Source: Polaromonas sp. (GTDB lineage Bacteria; Pseudomonadota; Gammaproteobacteria; Burkholderiales; Burkholderiaceae_C). From it: 20,251 nt of DNA. The translations under genes were made by a program, and so were the position numbers. The notes under the pieces are model-generated. The model saw only the letters and a list, made by a program, of their open reading frames with translations, made no database searches and was not told the DNA's origin. The stretch covers positions 1 through 20,251 of the forward strand of contig JAHFQQ010000019.1 in NCBI GenBank assembly GCA_023259235.1, in the 5' to 3' direction. Positions 10,312-17,964 of this stretch are shown here, in pieces. The stretch's first letter is position 1. Each line of letters begins with the position of its first letter.

Positions 10312-11172
10312 ATGCCGCCAAATGAGCAGGTCATGAACGCCGGCCCGCTAGCGCCCACCGGATTCGGCACCGCGCCTGTCGCTGCAGCGCCTGAACCTGC
10401 ACGGTCCAGCGATTTTCAGGCGCTGCAATACGACCGGCCGTTTGTGCATGACGATGGCGCTGCCAGGTCTCTGCATTTCACGCTCGGCGAACTGCAAAGC
10501 CGCATGCTCACCGCCCAGCCGTGGCACCTGACGCTGGACTACACCCGCACCATGATGGGTTTTTTGCTGTTCAATCCGGCACCCCGGCAGATTGGCATGA
10601 TCGGGCTGGGCGGCGGCTCGCTCGCCAAGTTCTGTTACCGCCAATTGCCTGCAAGCCAGATGACGGTGCTCGAGATCAACCCCCATGTAATTGCCTTGAG
10701 GCGCGAGTTTCAGGTGCCCGACGACGATGCGCGGTTTCAGGTGATTGCCGCCGACGGGGCACTTTATCTGCAAACCGGAATACCCCGGTTTGACGTGTTG
10801 CTGGTCGATGGCTTTGATCATCAGGGCCAACCGGCCGCGCTGTGCTCGCAGCGGTTTTATGATGACTGCCTGGCGGCGCTGACCGCGGGCGGCGTGCTGG
10901 TGGCCAACCTGCATTACGATCACCCCGATTACCCGCTATGGGTTGATCGCATCAGCCGCAGTTTCGGTGGTAACGCGGTCGAGATCCTGTGCGAGGAAAA
11001 AAGCAATGGCATTGTTTTCGCATCCAGAGGCAGAGTCATTTCGCCGCGCTCCATGAGCCTGCCTGAAAGCCTCGCGTGCCTGGATCAGGCAGCGCGCGCG
11101 CAACTCAGGGCGGAGCTGGCGCGAATCGTCTGGCAGATGAAAAATCTCGACAATGAGGGCGCAGGCGACTGA
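10312..11172 (+). CDS. Spermidine synthase-like methyltransferase-fold protein
   Basis: About 286 residues with the Rossmann core of the spermidine synthase / SAM methyltransferase superfamily. The glycine loop is IGMIGLGGGSLAKF (about 96-109), the acidic residue after strand 2 is in VLEINPHVIALRREF, and FDVLLVDGFDHQGQP (about 160-175) corresponds to the catalytic strand. In true spermidine synthases the loop reads GGGDG...RE and the later motif D-x-x-D-P; here the Asp after GGG is Ser and the DP pair is lost. Aminopropyl transfer to putrescine is therefore doubtful. The start is ambiguous: ATG at 10312 or at 10333, the latter preceded by GAGCAGG. One base separates the stop from the next start, so it is translationally coupled to the amidotransferase. 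Its substrate is unknown. Confidence 0.85.
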   Translation: MPPNEQVMNAGPLAPTGFGTAPVAAAPEPARSSDFQALQYDRPFVHDDGAARSLHFTLGELQSRMLTAQPWHLTLDYTRTMMGFLLFNPAPRQIGMIGLGGGSLAKFCYRQLPASQMTVLEINPHVIALRREFQVPDDDARFQVIAADGALYLQTGIPRFDVLLVDGFDHQGQPAALCSQRFYDDCLAALTAGGVLVANLHYDHPDYPLWVDRISRSFGGNAVEILCEEKSNGIVFASRGRVISPRSMSLPESLACLDQAARAQLRAELARIVWQMKNLDNEGAGD

Positions 11173-11173
11173 C

Positions 11174-11971
11174 ATGTGCCAACTGCTCGGAATGAACTGC
11201 AATGCGCCCACGGACGTGACCTTCAGCTTTCGCGGCTTCGCGCAGCGTGGCGGCCGCACCGGCCAGCACACCGATGGCTGGGGCATTGCTTTTTTTGAAG
11301 GTGACCGCAACACGGATGGCGCCGGCAATGGCAAGGGTTTGCGCCATTTTGTCGATCACCTGCCAGCCTGCGAGTCGCCGGTGGCCGAACTGATCGGCCG
11401 CTACCCGATCAAAAGCAGCAACGTCATTGCACATATCCGCAAGGCCACGCAAGGCCATGTGGCGCTGGAAAACTGCCACCCTTTTGTGCGCGAACTCTGG
11501 GGCCGCTACTGGGTGTTTGCGCACAATGGCGACCTGAAGGATTTTTCACCGCGCCTGCATGGCGGCTTCAGGCCGGTCGGCACCACCGACAGTGAGCGCG
11601 CCTTTTGCTGGATCATGCAGGAGCTGGCCAAGTCCCACGCCGATGTACCCAGCGTGCGGGAGCTGAGCATCACCCTGCGCGAACTGGCAGACAAGATAGC
11701 CGGCTGCGGCACCTTCAATTTCCTGCTGGGCAACGGCCAGGCGCTCTGGGCCCATGCCTGCACCAGCCTGTATTTCGTGGAGCGCCGCCATCCGTTTGCC
11801 CACGCCACGCTGAGCGACGAAGACCTGAGCGTGAACTTTGCCGAGCACACCCAGCCCTCGGACCGGGTCGCCGTGGTGGTGACCGCGCCGCTCACCAGCA
11901 ACGAGGTCTGGACAGCGTTTGCGCCCGGCGAACTCAAGGTGTTTGAAGGTGGCGTACTGGCCAGTGCCTGA
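11174..11971 (+). CDS. Class II glutamine amidotransferase (YafJ-like)
   Basis: A 265-residue stand-alone N-terminal-nucleophile amidotransferase. The start is set at ATG 11174 because this places the catalytic cysteine at position 2 (MCQLLGMNCN), exposed when Met is removed. Other class II landmarks follow in order: TDGWGIAFF (about 33-41), IRKAT (about 84-88), FAHNGDL (about 115-121) and TTDSERAF (about 137-144). The fold releases ammonia from glutamine; proteins of the YafJ type lack a fused synthase domain, and their acceptor is not established. The upstream spermidine-synthase-like gene ends one base earlier, so the two are read as a pair. The gene converges on gshB with 19 bases between stops. 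Confidence 0.93.
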   Translation: MCQLLGMNCNAPTDVTFSFRGFAQRGGRTGQHTDGWGIAFFEGDRNTDGAGNGKGLRHFVDHLPACESPVAELIGRYPIKSSNVIAHIRKATQGHVALENCHPFVRELWGRYWVFAHNGDLKDFSPRLHGGFRPVGTTDSERAFCWIMQELAKSHADVPSVRELSITLRELADKIAGCGTFNFLLGNGQALWAHACTSLYFVERRHPFAHATLSDEDLSVNFAEHTQPSDRVAVVVTAPLTSNEVWTAFAPGELKVFEGGVLASA

Positions 11972-11996
11972 ACTGCGGGGCGGCCCTGGTTCAGGC
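11966..11996. terminator. Inverted repeat shared by two convergent gene ends
   Basis: GCCTGAAC (11966-11973) is the exact complement of GTTCAGGC (11989-11996), with a GC-rich loop of 15 bases. One arm contains the TGA of the amidotransferase and the other the TGA of gshB. It could act as a two-way transcript end or stability hairpin, though no T run follows on either side. Confidence 0.45.
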
Positions 11997-12944
11997 GGTC
12001 TTTGCCTGCGCTTGTTCGAGGGCATCAATGAACATCGACGCCACGTCAAACCCCGTCTGGTCAAAAATTTCCTGGAAACAGGTCGGGCTGGTGACGTTGA
12101 TTTCGGTCACATAGTCGCCAATCACGTCCACGCCCGCCAGCAACAGGCCGCGCCCGGCCAGTATCGGGCCCAGCGTTTCGGCGATTTCGAGGTCGCGCCT
12201 TGAGAGCGGCTGCGCCACGCCCAGCCCGCCTGCCGCCAGGTTGCCACGCACTTCGCTGCCTTGCGGAATGCGCGCCAGGCTGAAGGGCACGGGCTTGCCG
12301 CCAATCACCAGAACGCGCTTGTCGCCTTTGACAATCTCGGGCAGGAATTTCTGCACCATCAGGCTCTGGGCGCCGTGGCGGTTCAGCGTTTCGGTGATGG
12401 AGCCCAGGTTCAGGCCGTCCGGTCCGACGCGGAAGATGCCCATGCCGCCCATGCCGTCGAGCGGCTTGAGGATGATGTCGCCGTGCTCGGCATGAAAGCG
12501 CTTGATGTCCTCGGCATCGCGCGTCACCAGCGTCGGCCCGATGAACTGGGGGAACTCCATGATGGCGAGTTTTTCGGGGTGGTCGCGCAGCGCGCGCGGC
12601 TTGTTGAACACTTTTGCACCATCGCGCTCGGCCTGCTCCAGCAGATGGGTGGCGTAAAAATACTCGCTGTCAAACGGCGGGTCCTTTCGCATCAGCACGG
12701 CGCCGAAGTCCTTCAGCGCCACCGCCCGCCGGCCCTGGTCTTCAAACCAGTTTCGCGCATCGCCGGTCAGCGTGAGGTCGCGCACATGGGCCGTCACGGC
12801 CGCGCCGCGCTGCCACATCAGGTCCTGCTGCTCGCAGGCGCTGATGTGGTGGCCGCGCCTTTGCGCCTCGCGCATCATGGCGAAAGTGGTGTCCTTGTAG
12901 ATTTTGAACGACGCCAGCGGATCGGCGATAAAAAGAATATTCAT
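11991..12944 (-). CDS. gshB: Glutathione synthetase
   Basis: A complete bacterial GshB of 317 residues. It catalyses the second step of glutathione synthesis, joining glycine to gamma-glutamylcysteine with ATP. The N-terminus MNILFIADPLASFKIYKDTTFAMM is diagnostic. The ATP-grasp segment includes ILKPLDGMGGMGIFRV (about 155-170), and the C-terminal DYVTEINVTSPTCFQEI holds the metal- and substrate-binding Glu/Asn. I use ATG at 12944; a TTG nine bases upstream (12953) is also in frame but would add residues that family members lack. It is the last gene of a minus-strand run after gshA and kup, and the kup stop is 100 bases upstream with a short repeat between. Confidence 0.97.
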   Translation of the reverse strand: MNILFIADPLASFKIYKDTTFAMMREAQRRGHHISACEQQDLMWQRGAAVTAHVRDLTLTGDARNWFEDQGRRAVALKDFGAVLMRKDPPFDSEYFYATHLLEQAERDGAKVFNKPRALRDHPEKLAIMEFPQFIGPTLVTRDAEDIKRFHAEHGDIILKPLDGMGGMGIFRVGPDGLNLGSITETLNRHGAQSLMVQKFLPEIVKGDKRVLVIGGKPVPFSLARIPQGSEVRGNLAAGGLGVAQPLSRRDLEIAETLGPILAGRGLLLAGVDVIGDYVTEINVTSPTCFQEIFDQTGFDVASMFIDALEQAQAKTA

Positions 12945-12990
12945 TATTTTCAATGCCCTGAAGGACGATTCCTGCTCACCAGATTACTAT

Positions 12991-13035
12991 GAATAAAATA
13001 GCTATCAATTCATGTAGTTATTGGGCTAAAGCACC
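12991..13035 (+). repeat. Short intergenic repeat, copy C (ATAGCT-N19-GGGC)
   Basis: ATAGCT at 12998-13003 and GGGC at 13023-13026, 19 bases apart. It fills most of the gap between kup and gshB. The AT-rich arms AATAGCT and AGTTATT can pair with one mismatch, so it may fold weakly in the kup-gshB transcript. Confidence 0.6.
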
Positions 13036-13044
13036 ATAACACCC

Positions 13045-14913
13045 TCAAATTTCGATCTTGCTGCCAAGTTCGACCACCGCATTGTTCGGCAGATTCAGGA
13101 AGTCCGCCGCGCCGCTGGCGTTGTGGTGCATCTGCGCAAACAGTTTTTCGCGCCAGGGCGCCATGCCACTGCCGATGGTGGGAATCACGATATCGCGCGA
13201 CAGGAAATAGCTGGTCGTCATCGGCTCGACGTCACAACCCCGGCCCCGGGTCTGCTGCAGGGCGCGCGGCAGGTCGGGGTCGTTCTTGAAACCGTAATGG
13301 ATGATCACCTGCCAGCAGTGGTGCCCCAGCGCCCCTATCTCCAGCCGCTTCTCCATTCCGATCCACGGCACCTCGTGGTTGTGCACCGTGACGAACAGGT
13401 TTTGCTCGTGCAGCACCTTGTTGTGCTTGAGGTTGTGCAACAGGGCGTTGGGCACCATGCCGGGCTCGGCGGTCAGGAACACGGCGGTGCCGGCCACCCG
13501 CGCCGGCGGGCTCACGAACACCGCGTCGAGAAAGCTCGGCAGGTCGATGGCATCGGTGCGCAGTTTTTCATTGAGCAGGTGGCGGCCCTCTTTCCAGGTG
13601 ACCATGAGCGTGAAGACGCCGCCGGCAATCACAATCGGAAACCAGCCGCCCTCGAGAATCTTGAGCAGATTCGAGGATAAAAAAGCCAGATCCACCACGA
13701 AAAACATTCCGGTGGCGGCGATGCACAGCGCCAGCGGATAGTTCCAGGCAAAGCGGACCACGAAGAACGTCAATAGCGTGGTGATCAGCATGTTGCCGCT
13801 GACCGCGATGCCATAAGCGGCAGCCAGCGCTTCGGACGACTTGAACAGCACCACCGCCAGCACGATCGCCACGAACAGCGCCCAGTTCACAAATGGCAGG
13901 TAAATCTGCCCCGTTTCCTTGATGCTGGTGTGCTGGATTTGCATGCGCGGCAGATACCCCAGCTGGATGATCTGCTTGGTGGCGCTGAAGGCGCCCGAGA
14001 TCAGGGCCTGGGACGCGATCACGGTGGCCATGGTGGCCAGTGCCACCAGCGGCAGCAGCGCCCACTCGGGCGCCATCAGGTAAAACGGATTCTTCACGGC
14101 CTGCGCATTTTTCAGCACCAGCGCGCCCTGGCCGAAGTAGTTCAGGGTGAGCGCCGGCATGACGATGCTGAACCAGGCCAGGCGGATCGGCCTTTTTCCA
14201 AAATGACCCATGTCCGCGTACAGGGCCTCGGCCCCCGTCACACACAGGATGATGGCCCCCAGGATCACAAAGGTCACACCCGGACTGGTGATCATGAAGC
14301 GCACGGCGTAATATGGGCTCAGCGCCTTCAGGACCGCCGGATGGCCGATGACCTGCACCAGACCGAGCAGGCCGATGGTGACCAGCCAGATGAGCATGAT
14401 CGGCCCGAAAAACCTGCCGATGTCGGTGGTGCCCCGCTTTTGCACGACGAACAGCAAAAACAGGATCATCAGCGTGAGCGGGATCACGTATTGTTTGAAT
14501 GCCGGCGACACCACCTCCAGCCCCTCGACCGCGGACAAAACCGAGATGGCGGGCGTGATGACGCCGTCGCCGTAGAACAGGGCAGCGCCGAACATGCCGA
14601 TCACGAGCAGGCGCCGGCGCAGTTCGGGCCGGTTGGCGACGGCGTTGGAGGCCAGCGCCAGCATCGAGGCCGTGCCGCCTTCGCCGTTGTTGTCGGCGCG
14701 CAGCACCAGCACCACATATTTGATGGACACAATGATCGTCAAGGTCCAGAAGAACATCGACAAAATGCCATAGATATTGTCGTGCGTCAGGGCTACGTGG
14801 CCGGTCGTGAAGACCTGCTGGAACGCGTACAAGACGCTGGTCCCGATATCGCCATAGACGACACCAATGGCACCCAAGGTGAGCGCGGCAAGCGATGATT
14901 TTTTACTGGCCAC
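13045..14913 (-). CDS. kup: Low-affinity potassium uptake transporter
   Basis: A full-length Kup/Trk-independent potassium transporter of 622 residues. It is an inner-membrane K+/H+ symporter with about twelve spans in the first 430 residues and a cytoplasmic C-terminal domain. The opening SSLAALTLGAIGVVYGDIGTS is the family hallmark, followed by FWTLTIIVSIKYVVLVLRADNNGEGG and FYGDGVITPAISVLSAVEGL. I chose GTG at 14913 (MASKKSSLAAL), with AAGAAG 5 bases upstream, because it matches family length. A GTG at 14946 would add 11 residues (MFSSADRQEVL) but has no ribosome site. The gene sits between gshA and gshB on the same strand. Glutathione and potassium are linked through Kef channels in other bacteria; a link here is only suggested by position. 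Confidence 0.96.
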   Translation of the reverse strand: MASKKSSLAALTLGAIGVVYGDIGTSVLYAFQQVFTTGHVALTHDNIYGILSMFFWTLTIIVSIKYVVLVLRADNNGEGGTASMLALASNAVANRPELRRRLLVIGMFGAALFYGDGVITPAISVLSAVEGLEVVSPAFKQYVIPLTLMILFLLFVVQKRGTTDIGRFFGPIMLIWLVTIGLLGLVQVIGHPAVLKALSPYYAVRFMITSPGVTFVILGAIILCVTGAEALYADMGHFGKRPIRLAWFSIVMPALTLNYFGQGALVLKNAQAVKNPFYLMAPEWALLPLVALATMATVIASQALISGAFSATKQIIQLGYLPRMQIQHTSIKETGQIYLPFVNWALFVAIVLAVVLFKSSEALAAAYGIAVSGNMLITTLLTFFVVRFAWNYPLALCIAATGMFFVVDLAFLSSNLLKILEGGWFPIVIAGGVFTLMVTWKEGRHLLNEKLRTDAIDLPSFLDAVFVSPPARVAGTAVFLTAEPGMVPNALLHNLKHNKVLHEQNLFVTVHNHEVPWIGMEKRLEIGALGHHCWQVIIHYGFKNDPDLPRALQQTRGRGCDVEPMTTSYFLSRDIVIPTIGSGMAPWREKLFAQMHHNASGAADFLNLPNNAVVELGSKIEI

Positions 14914-15052
14914 AAGAACTTCTTGGCGGTCGGCCGATGAAAACACGGTCAGGGATGGTCAAAACAGGCGCGGGTAGTTGCTTTTGAGTCGCGCTATTTT
15001 GCGCCCAGCTTGCCAATTTGCAGGCTAGCAATCACCCCTAAGGCCAACAAAT

Positions 15053-15094
15053 CCGGGTTTTGTTGCAACGCAACAACTTGTAACGCAAACCCGG
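15053..15094. repeat. Inverted repeat upstream of kup
   Basis: CCGGGTTT (15053-15060) is the exact complement of AAACCCGG (15087-15094). A second small hairpin nests inside: TGTTGC (15061-15066) pairs with GCAACA (15070-15075). It lies between the REP-like element and kup. It could end gshA transcripts or fold in a kup leader; nothing in the sequence decides. Confidence 0.5.
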
Positions 15095-15100
15095 GGTTAT

Positions 15101-15188
15101 TGGGGTCAGACACCAATTTCGCTGCGACGCCAGGCGTCGCCCCCGCTGGGCCGGCCTTCCGGCTGGGCGAATTTGGGCTCTGACCCCA
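15101..15188. repeat. Paired REP-like element between gshA and kup
   Basis: The outer arms 15101-15122 (TGGGGTCAGACACCAATTTC...) and 15167-15188 are inverted and match at 19 of 22 positions. Between them lie two hairpins: GCGACGCC (15124-15131) with GGCGTCGC (15133-15140), and GCCGG (15150-15154) with CCGGC (15159-15163). Two head-to-head units with internal hairpins are the plan of paired REP elements (BIMEs), which REP-associated tyrosine transposases mobilise. TGGGGTCAGA-type ends are, as far as I recall, widespread near such transposases. The element begins 9 bases after the gshA stop. Confidence 0.65.
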
Positions 15189-15196
15189 AAAACCCT

Positions 15197-16492
15197 TCAG
15201 TCATACACTTCGGCATTCGGGTCTGTCGCTTCCAGTTCGTAACTGGCGGCCAGCATGGCCAGGCGTCCAACCACGCCGTACATGTAAAACCGGTTCGGGC
15301 TGCTGGAGCCGGGTTTTTCACCCGGTTGCGGCAAGCGCCCGCTGTCGGCAAAGGCCAGCGGGACAAAGCTGGCACCGGGAGCGTTGAGGTTTTCGTCCAC
15401 GTCACGCTCGGCGTGCACACGGTAAAACCCGCCGACCACGTAGCGGTCCATCATGTAGACCACAGGCTCGGCCACCGCGTCGTTGACACGTTCGTTGGTC
15501 AGCACGCCTTCCTGAATGATGACTTCGGAGAGCAACTGGCCCTCTTTTGTAACGCTCATCTTGTTTTTGGTCTTGCGGCTCAGCCCCTGAAGGTCTTTCA
15601 CGTCACGCACCGTCATGATGCCCATGCCGTAGGTTCCGTTGTCGGCCTTGACCACGACAAAGGGCTTTTCGTTGATGCCGTATTCCTTGTATTTGCGCCT
15701 GATCTTGGTCAGCAGGGCATCGACATTGGTGGTCAGGCAATCCATCCCCCGGCCCTCGGTGAAGTTGACCGCGCCGCAGTGCGCATACATCGGATTGATG
15801 AGCCAGGAATCGATGCCCAGCAGCTTGCCGAAGCGTTTGGCGACTTCCTCGTAGGCCTTGAAATGGGTGGACTTGCGGCGCACCGACCAGCCCGCGTGCA
15901 GCGGCGGCAACAGGTATTGCTCGTGCAGGTCTTCAAGGATGCCCGGGATGCCGGCCGACAGGTCGTTGTTGAGCAGGATGGTACAGGGATCAAAACCCTT
16001 GAGCCCGAGGCGCCGGTCGGTGCGAATCAGCGGCTCGATCGTGATCGACTCGCCGGTCGGCAGGTTCAGCGTGGTCGGCTCCTTGATCTCGGCGCTGAGC
16101 GAGCCAAATCGCACATTCAGGCCAGCCTGGTGAAAGATGCGCCTGAGCTGCAACAGGTTCGCCAGATAAAAGCTGTTGCGCGTGTGGCTTTCGGGCACCA
16201 GCAGCAGGTTGCGCGCTTCCGGGCAGATTTTCTCAATCGCGGCCATGGCCGCCTGCACCGCCAGCGGCAGCATTTCGGATGTCAGGTTGTTCCAGCCGCC
16301 CGGATACAGGTTGGTATCGACCGGGGCCAGCTTGAAGCCGGCGTTGCGGATATCGACCGAGCTGTAAAAGGGCGGCGTGTGTTCCATCCACTCGAGCCGG
16401 AACCAGCGCTCTATGGCCGGCGTCGTGTCGAGGATGCGTTGCTCGAGCTCGTTGATCGGGCCGGTCAGGGCGGTGATGAGATGCGGGACCAT
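15197..16492 (-). CDS. gshA: Glutamate-cysteine ligase, A. ferrooxidans type
   Basis: A complete 431-residue enzyme of the GshA class first described in Acidithiobacillus ferrooxidans (TIGR02049 type), which is unlike E. coli GshA in sequence. It makes gamma-glutamylcysteine from glutamate, cysteine and ATP, the committed step of glutathione synthesis. Typical segments are HTPPFYSSVDIRNAGFKLAP (about 38-57), PGGWNNLTSEMLPLAVQAAM (about 64-83), LLVPESHTRNSFYLANLLQL (about 97-116), VVVKADNGTYGMGIMTV and the C-terminal NRFYMYGVVGRLAMLAASYELE. ATG at 16492 has GAAAG 7 bases upstream. It follows proA by 108 bases on the same strand and precedes kup, with a REP-like element directly after its stop. 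Confidence 0.96.
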   Translation of the reverse strand: MVPHLITALTGPINELEQRILDTTPAIERWFRLEWMEHTPPFYSSVDIRNAGFKLAPVDTNLYPGGWNNLTSEMLPLAVQAAMAAIEKICPEARNLLLVPESHTRNSFYLANLLQLRRIFHQAGLNVRFGSLSAEIKEPTTLNLPTGESITIEPLIRTDRRLGLKGFDPCTILLNNDLSAGIPGILEDLHEQYLLPPLHAGWSVRRKSTHFKAYEEVAKRFGKLLGIDSWLINPMYAHCGAVNFTEGRGMDCLTTNVDALLTKIRRKYKEYGINEKPFVVVKADNGTYGMGIMTVRDVKDLQGLSRKTKNKMSVTKEGQLLSEVIIQEGVLTNERVNDAVAEPVVYMMDRYVVGGFYRVHAERDVDENLNAPGASFVPLAFADSGRLPQPGEKPGSSSPNRFYMYGVVGRLAMLAASYELEATDPNAEVYD

Positions 16493-16600
16493 GCGGCCAC
16501 TTTCGGTAGTGAATTTTTGTTATGCGACGTGGCGAAGAAACAGGGGCATTTTATCGATATTGGGATCGAGCCAGCGCTTGCAAGCACCTCTGGCGGCCCG

Positions 16601-17923
16601 TCAGGCCCGCACTTCACCCTGCCCCAGCACGACGTATTTGAGCGAGGTCAACCCTTCGATACCGACCGGCCCGCGGGCGTGAAACTTGTCGGTGCTGATA
16701 CCGATCTCGGCACCCAGTCCAAATTCGAAGCCATCCGCGAAGCGGGTGCTCGCATTCACCATGACGCTGGCGGAATCAACTTCGCGCAAAAACTGCTGGG
16801 CATGCATGTGATCGCGCGTGAGAATCGCATCGGTGTGGTGGCTGGAGTACTGGTTGATGTGGGCAATGGCGGCATCAACGCCAGCGACCACCTTGATGCT
16901 GATGATGGGTGCAAGGTATTCCTCATACCAGTCCTGCTCGGTGGCAGTCTGGATATTGGCGCCCGGAACAGCCGCGAGAATGGCCCGGGCCTCGTCATCG
17001 CAGCGCATTTCCACACCTTTGGCGGCGTAGATGGCGCCAATTCCTGGCAGGAAGTCGGCTGCCACGCCGCGCGCCACCAGCAGGCTCTCAAGGGCGTTGC
17101 AGGGACTGTATTTCTGGGTCTTGGCGTTGTCGGCCACCTTGACGGCCATGGCGATGTCGCAAGGGTCATCAACATAGACATGGCAATTGCCATCGAGGTG
17201 CTTGATGACCGGCACCCTGGCCTCGCGGCTGATGCGCTCGATCAGGCCCTTGCCGCCGCGCGGGATGATCACATCGACGTACTGCGGCATGGCGATGAGC
17301 TGGCCGACGGCGGCGCGGTCGGTGGTTGGAACCAGTTGCACCGCATCGGCGGGCAGGCCCGCCTGCGTCAGCGCCTGCTGCACCAGCGCCGCCAGCGCCT
17401 TGTTGGACTCAATCGCCTCCGAGCCGCCGCGCAGTATGCAGGCGTTGCCGCTCTTGATGGCCAGCGCGGCCGCCTCAATCGTCACGTTGGGGCGGCTCTC
17501 GTAAATCATGCCGAACACGCCAATCGGCACGCGCATCTGCCCCACGCAGATGCCGCTGGGCTGCTGCTTCATTCCGGAGATGCTGCCAATCAGATCGGGC
17601 ATGGCAGCGAGCTGCTCGCAACCCAGCGCCACGGTTTCAATGTCTTTGGCGCCGAGCTTGAGCCGGTCCAGCAGCGGAGCGGCCAGAGCGGCTGCCGCCG
17701 CTCGATCAAGATCATGCTGGTTGGCCGCCTGCAGCGCCGCAACGTTCTGCCGCAGCAACCCCGCCAAATCCAGAAGTGCTCTGTTTTTTATAGCTGATGA
17801 TGCACGTGCCATCTGGGCAGAAGCCACTTTTGCCTTGTAACCCAGGTTGTCCATCAAGCGCGCGACTTCACTGCTGGCAGCGCTGGCTTCGGCCATGGCA
17901 TTTGGGACATCTGGAACGTTCAT
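16601..17923 (-). CDS. proA: Gamma-glutamyl phosphate reductase
   Basis: A complete 440-residue ProA of the aldehyde dehydrogenase superfamily. It reduces gamma-glutamyl phosphate with NADPH to glutamate semialdehyde in proline synthesis. Conserved features are GVFGMIYESRPNVTIEAAALAIKSGNACILRGGSEA, the HLDGNCHVYVD segment and the catalytic cysteine in YSPCNALESLLV (about residue 274). The ATG at 17923 is preceded by GGAGG only one base away, unusually close; the next ATG, nine codons in, is the alternative. proB is not in the window. The upstream SseB-like gene ends 41 bases away. Codons for about residues 32-47 overlap a fourth copy of the ATAGCT-N19-GGGC motif, without disturbing the family alignment. 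Confidence 0.97.
   Translation of the reverse strand: MNVPDVPNAMAEASAASSEVARLMDNLGYKAKVASAQMARASSAIKNRALLDLAGLLRQNVAALQAANQHDLDRAAAAALAAPLLDRLKLGAKDIETVALGCEQLAAMPDLIGSISGMKQQPSGICVGQMRVPIGVFGMIYESRPNVTIEAAALAIKSGNACILRGGSEAIESNKALAALVQQALTQAGLPADAVQLVPTTDRAAVGQLIAMPQYVDVIIPRGGKGLIERISREARVPVIKHLDGNCHVYVDDPCDIAMAVKVADNAKTQKYSPCNALESLLVARGVAADFLPGIGAIYAAKGVEMRCDDEARAILAAVPGANIQTATEQDWYEEYLAPIISIKVVAGVDAAIAHINQYSSHHTDAILTRDHMHAQQFLREVDSASVMVNASTRFADGFEFGLGAEIGISTDKFHARGPVGIEGLTSLKYVVLGQGEVRA
17781..17834 (+). repeat. Repeat motif inside proA, copy D (ATAGCT-N19-GGGC)
   Basis: ATAGCT at 17790-17795 and GGGC at 17815-17818 have the same 19-base spacing as the three intergenic copies. A T run precedes, as in copy B, and GAAGCCA follows, resembling the GGAGGTCA of copy B. 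It lies on the strand opposite to proA, within its coding sequence. It may be a true copy or a chance match. Confidence 0.35.
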
Positions 17924-17964
17924 GCCTCCATTTTGCCCGCAATCGCGGACAACCAGAACGCCGT

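Noticed and set aside
10312..11172. True spermidine synthase (speE)
   Set aside because: The Asp after the GGG loop and the D-x-x-D-P motif are missing, so only the fold is supported.
14914..15196. Riboswitch controlling kup
   Set aside because: The inverted repeats do not match any potassium or cyclic di-AMP riboswitch I know, and such classes are not expected in betaproteobacteria.
15173..17797. Very long plus-strand frame (874 codons) opposite gshA and proA
   Set aside because: Both minus-strand genes are clear full-length family members; the plus-strand product is His/Gln/Val/Asp rich and resembles an antisense shadow.
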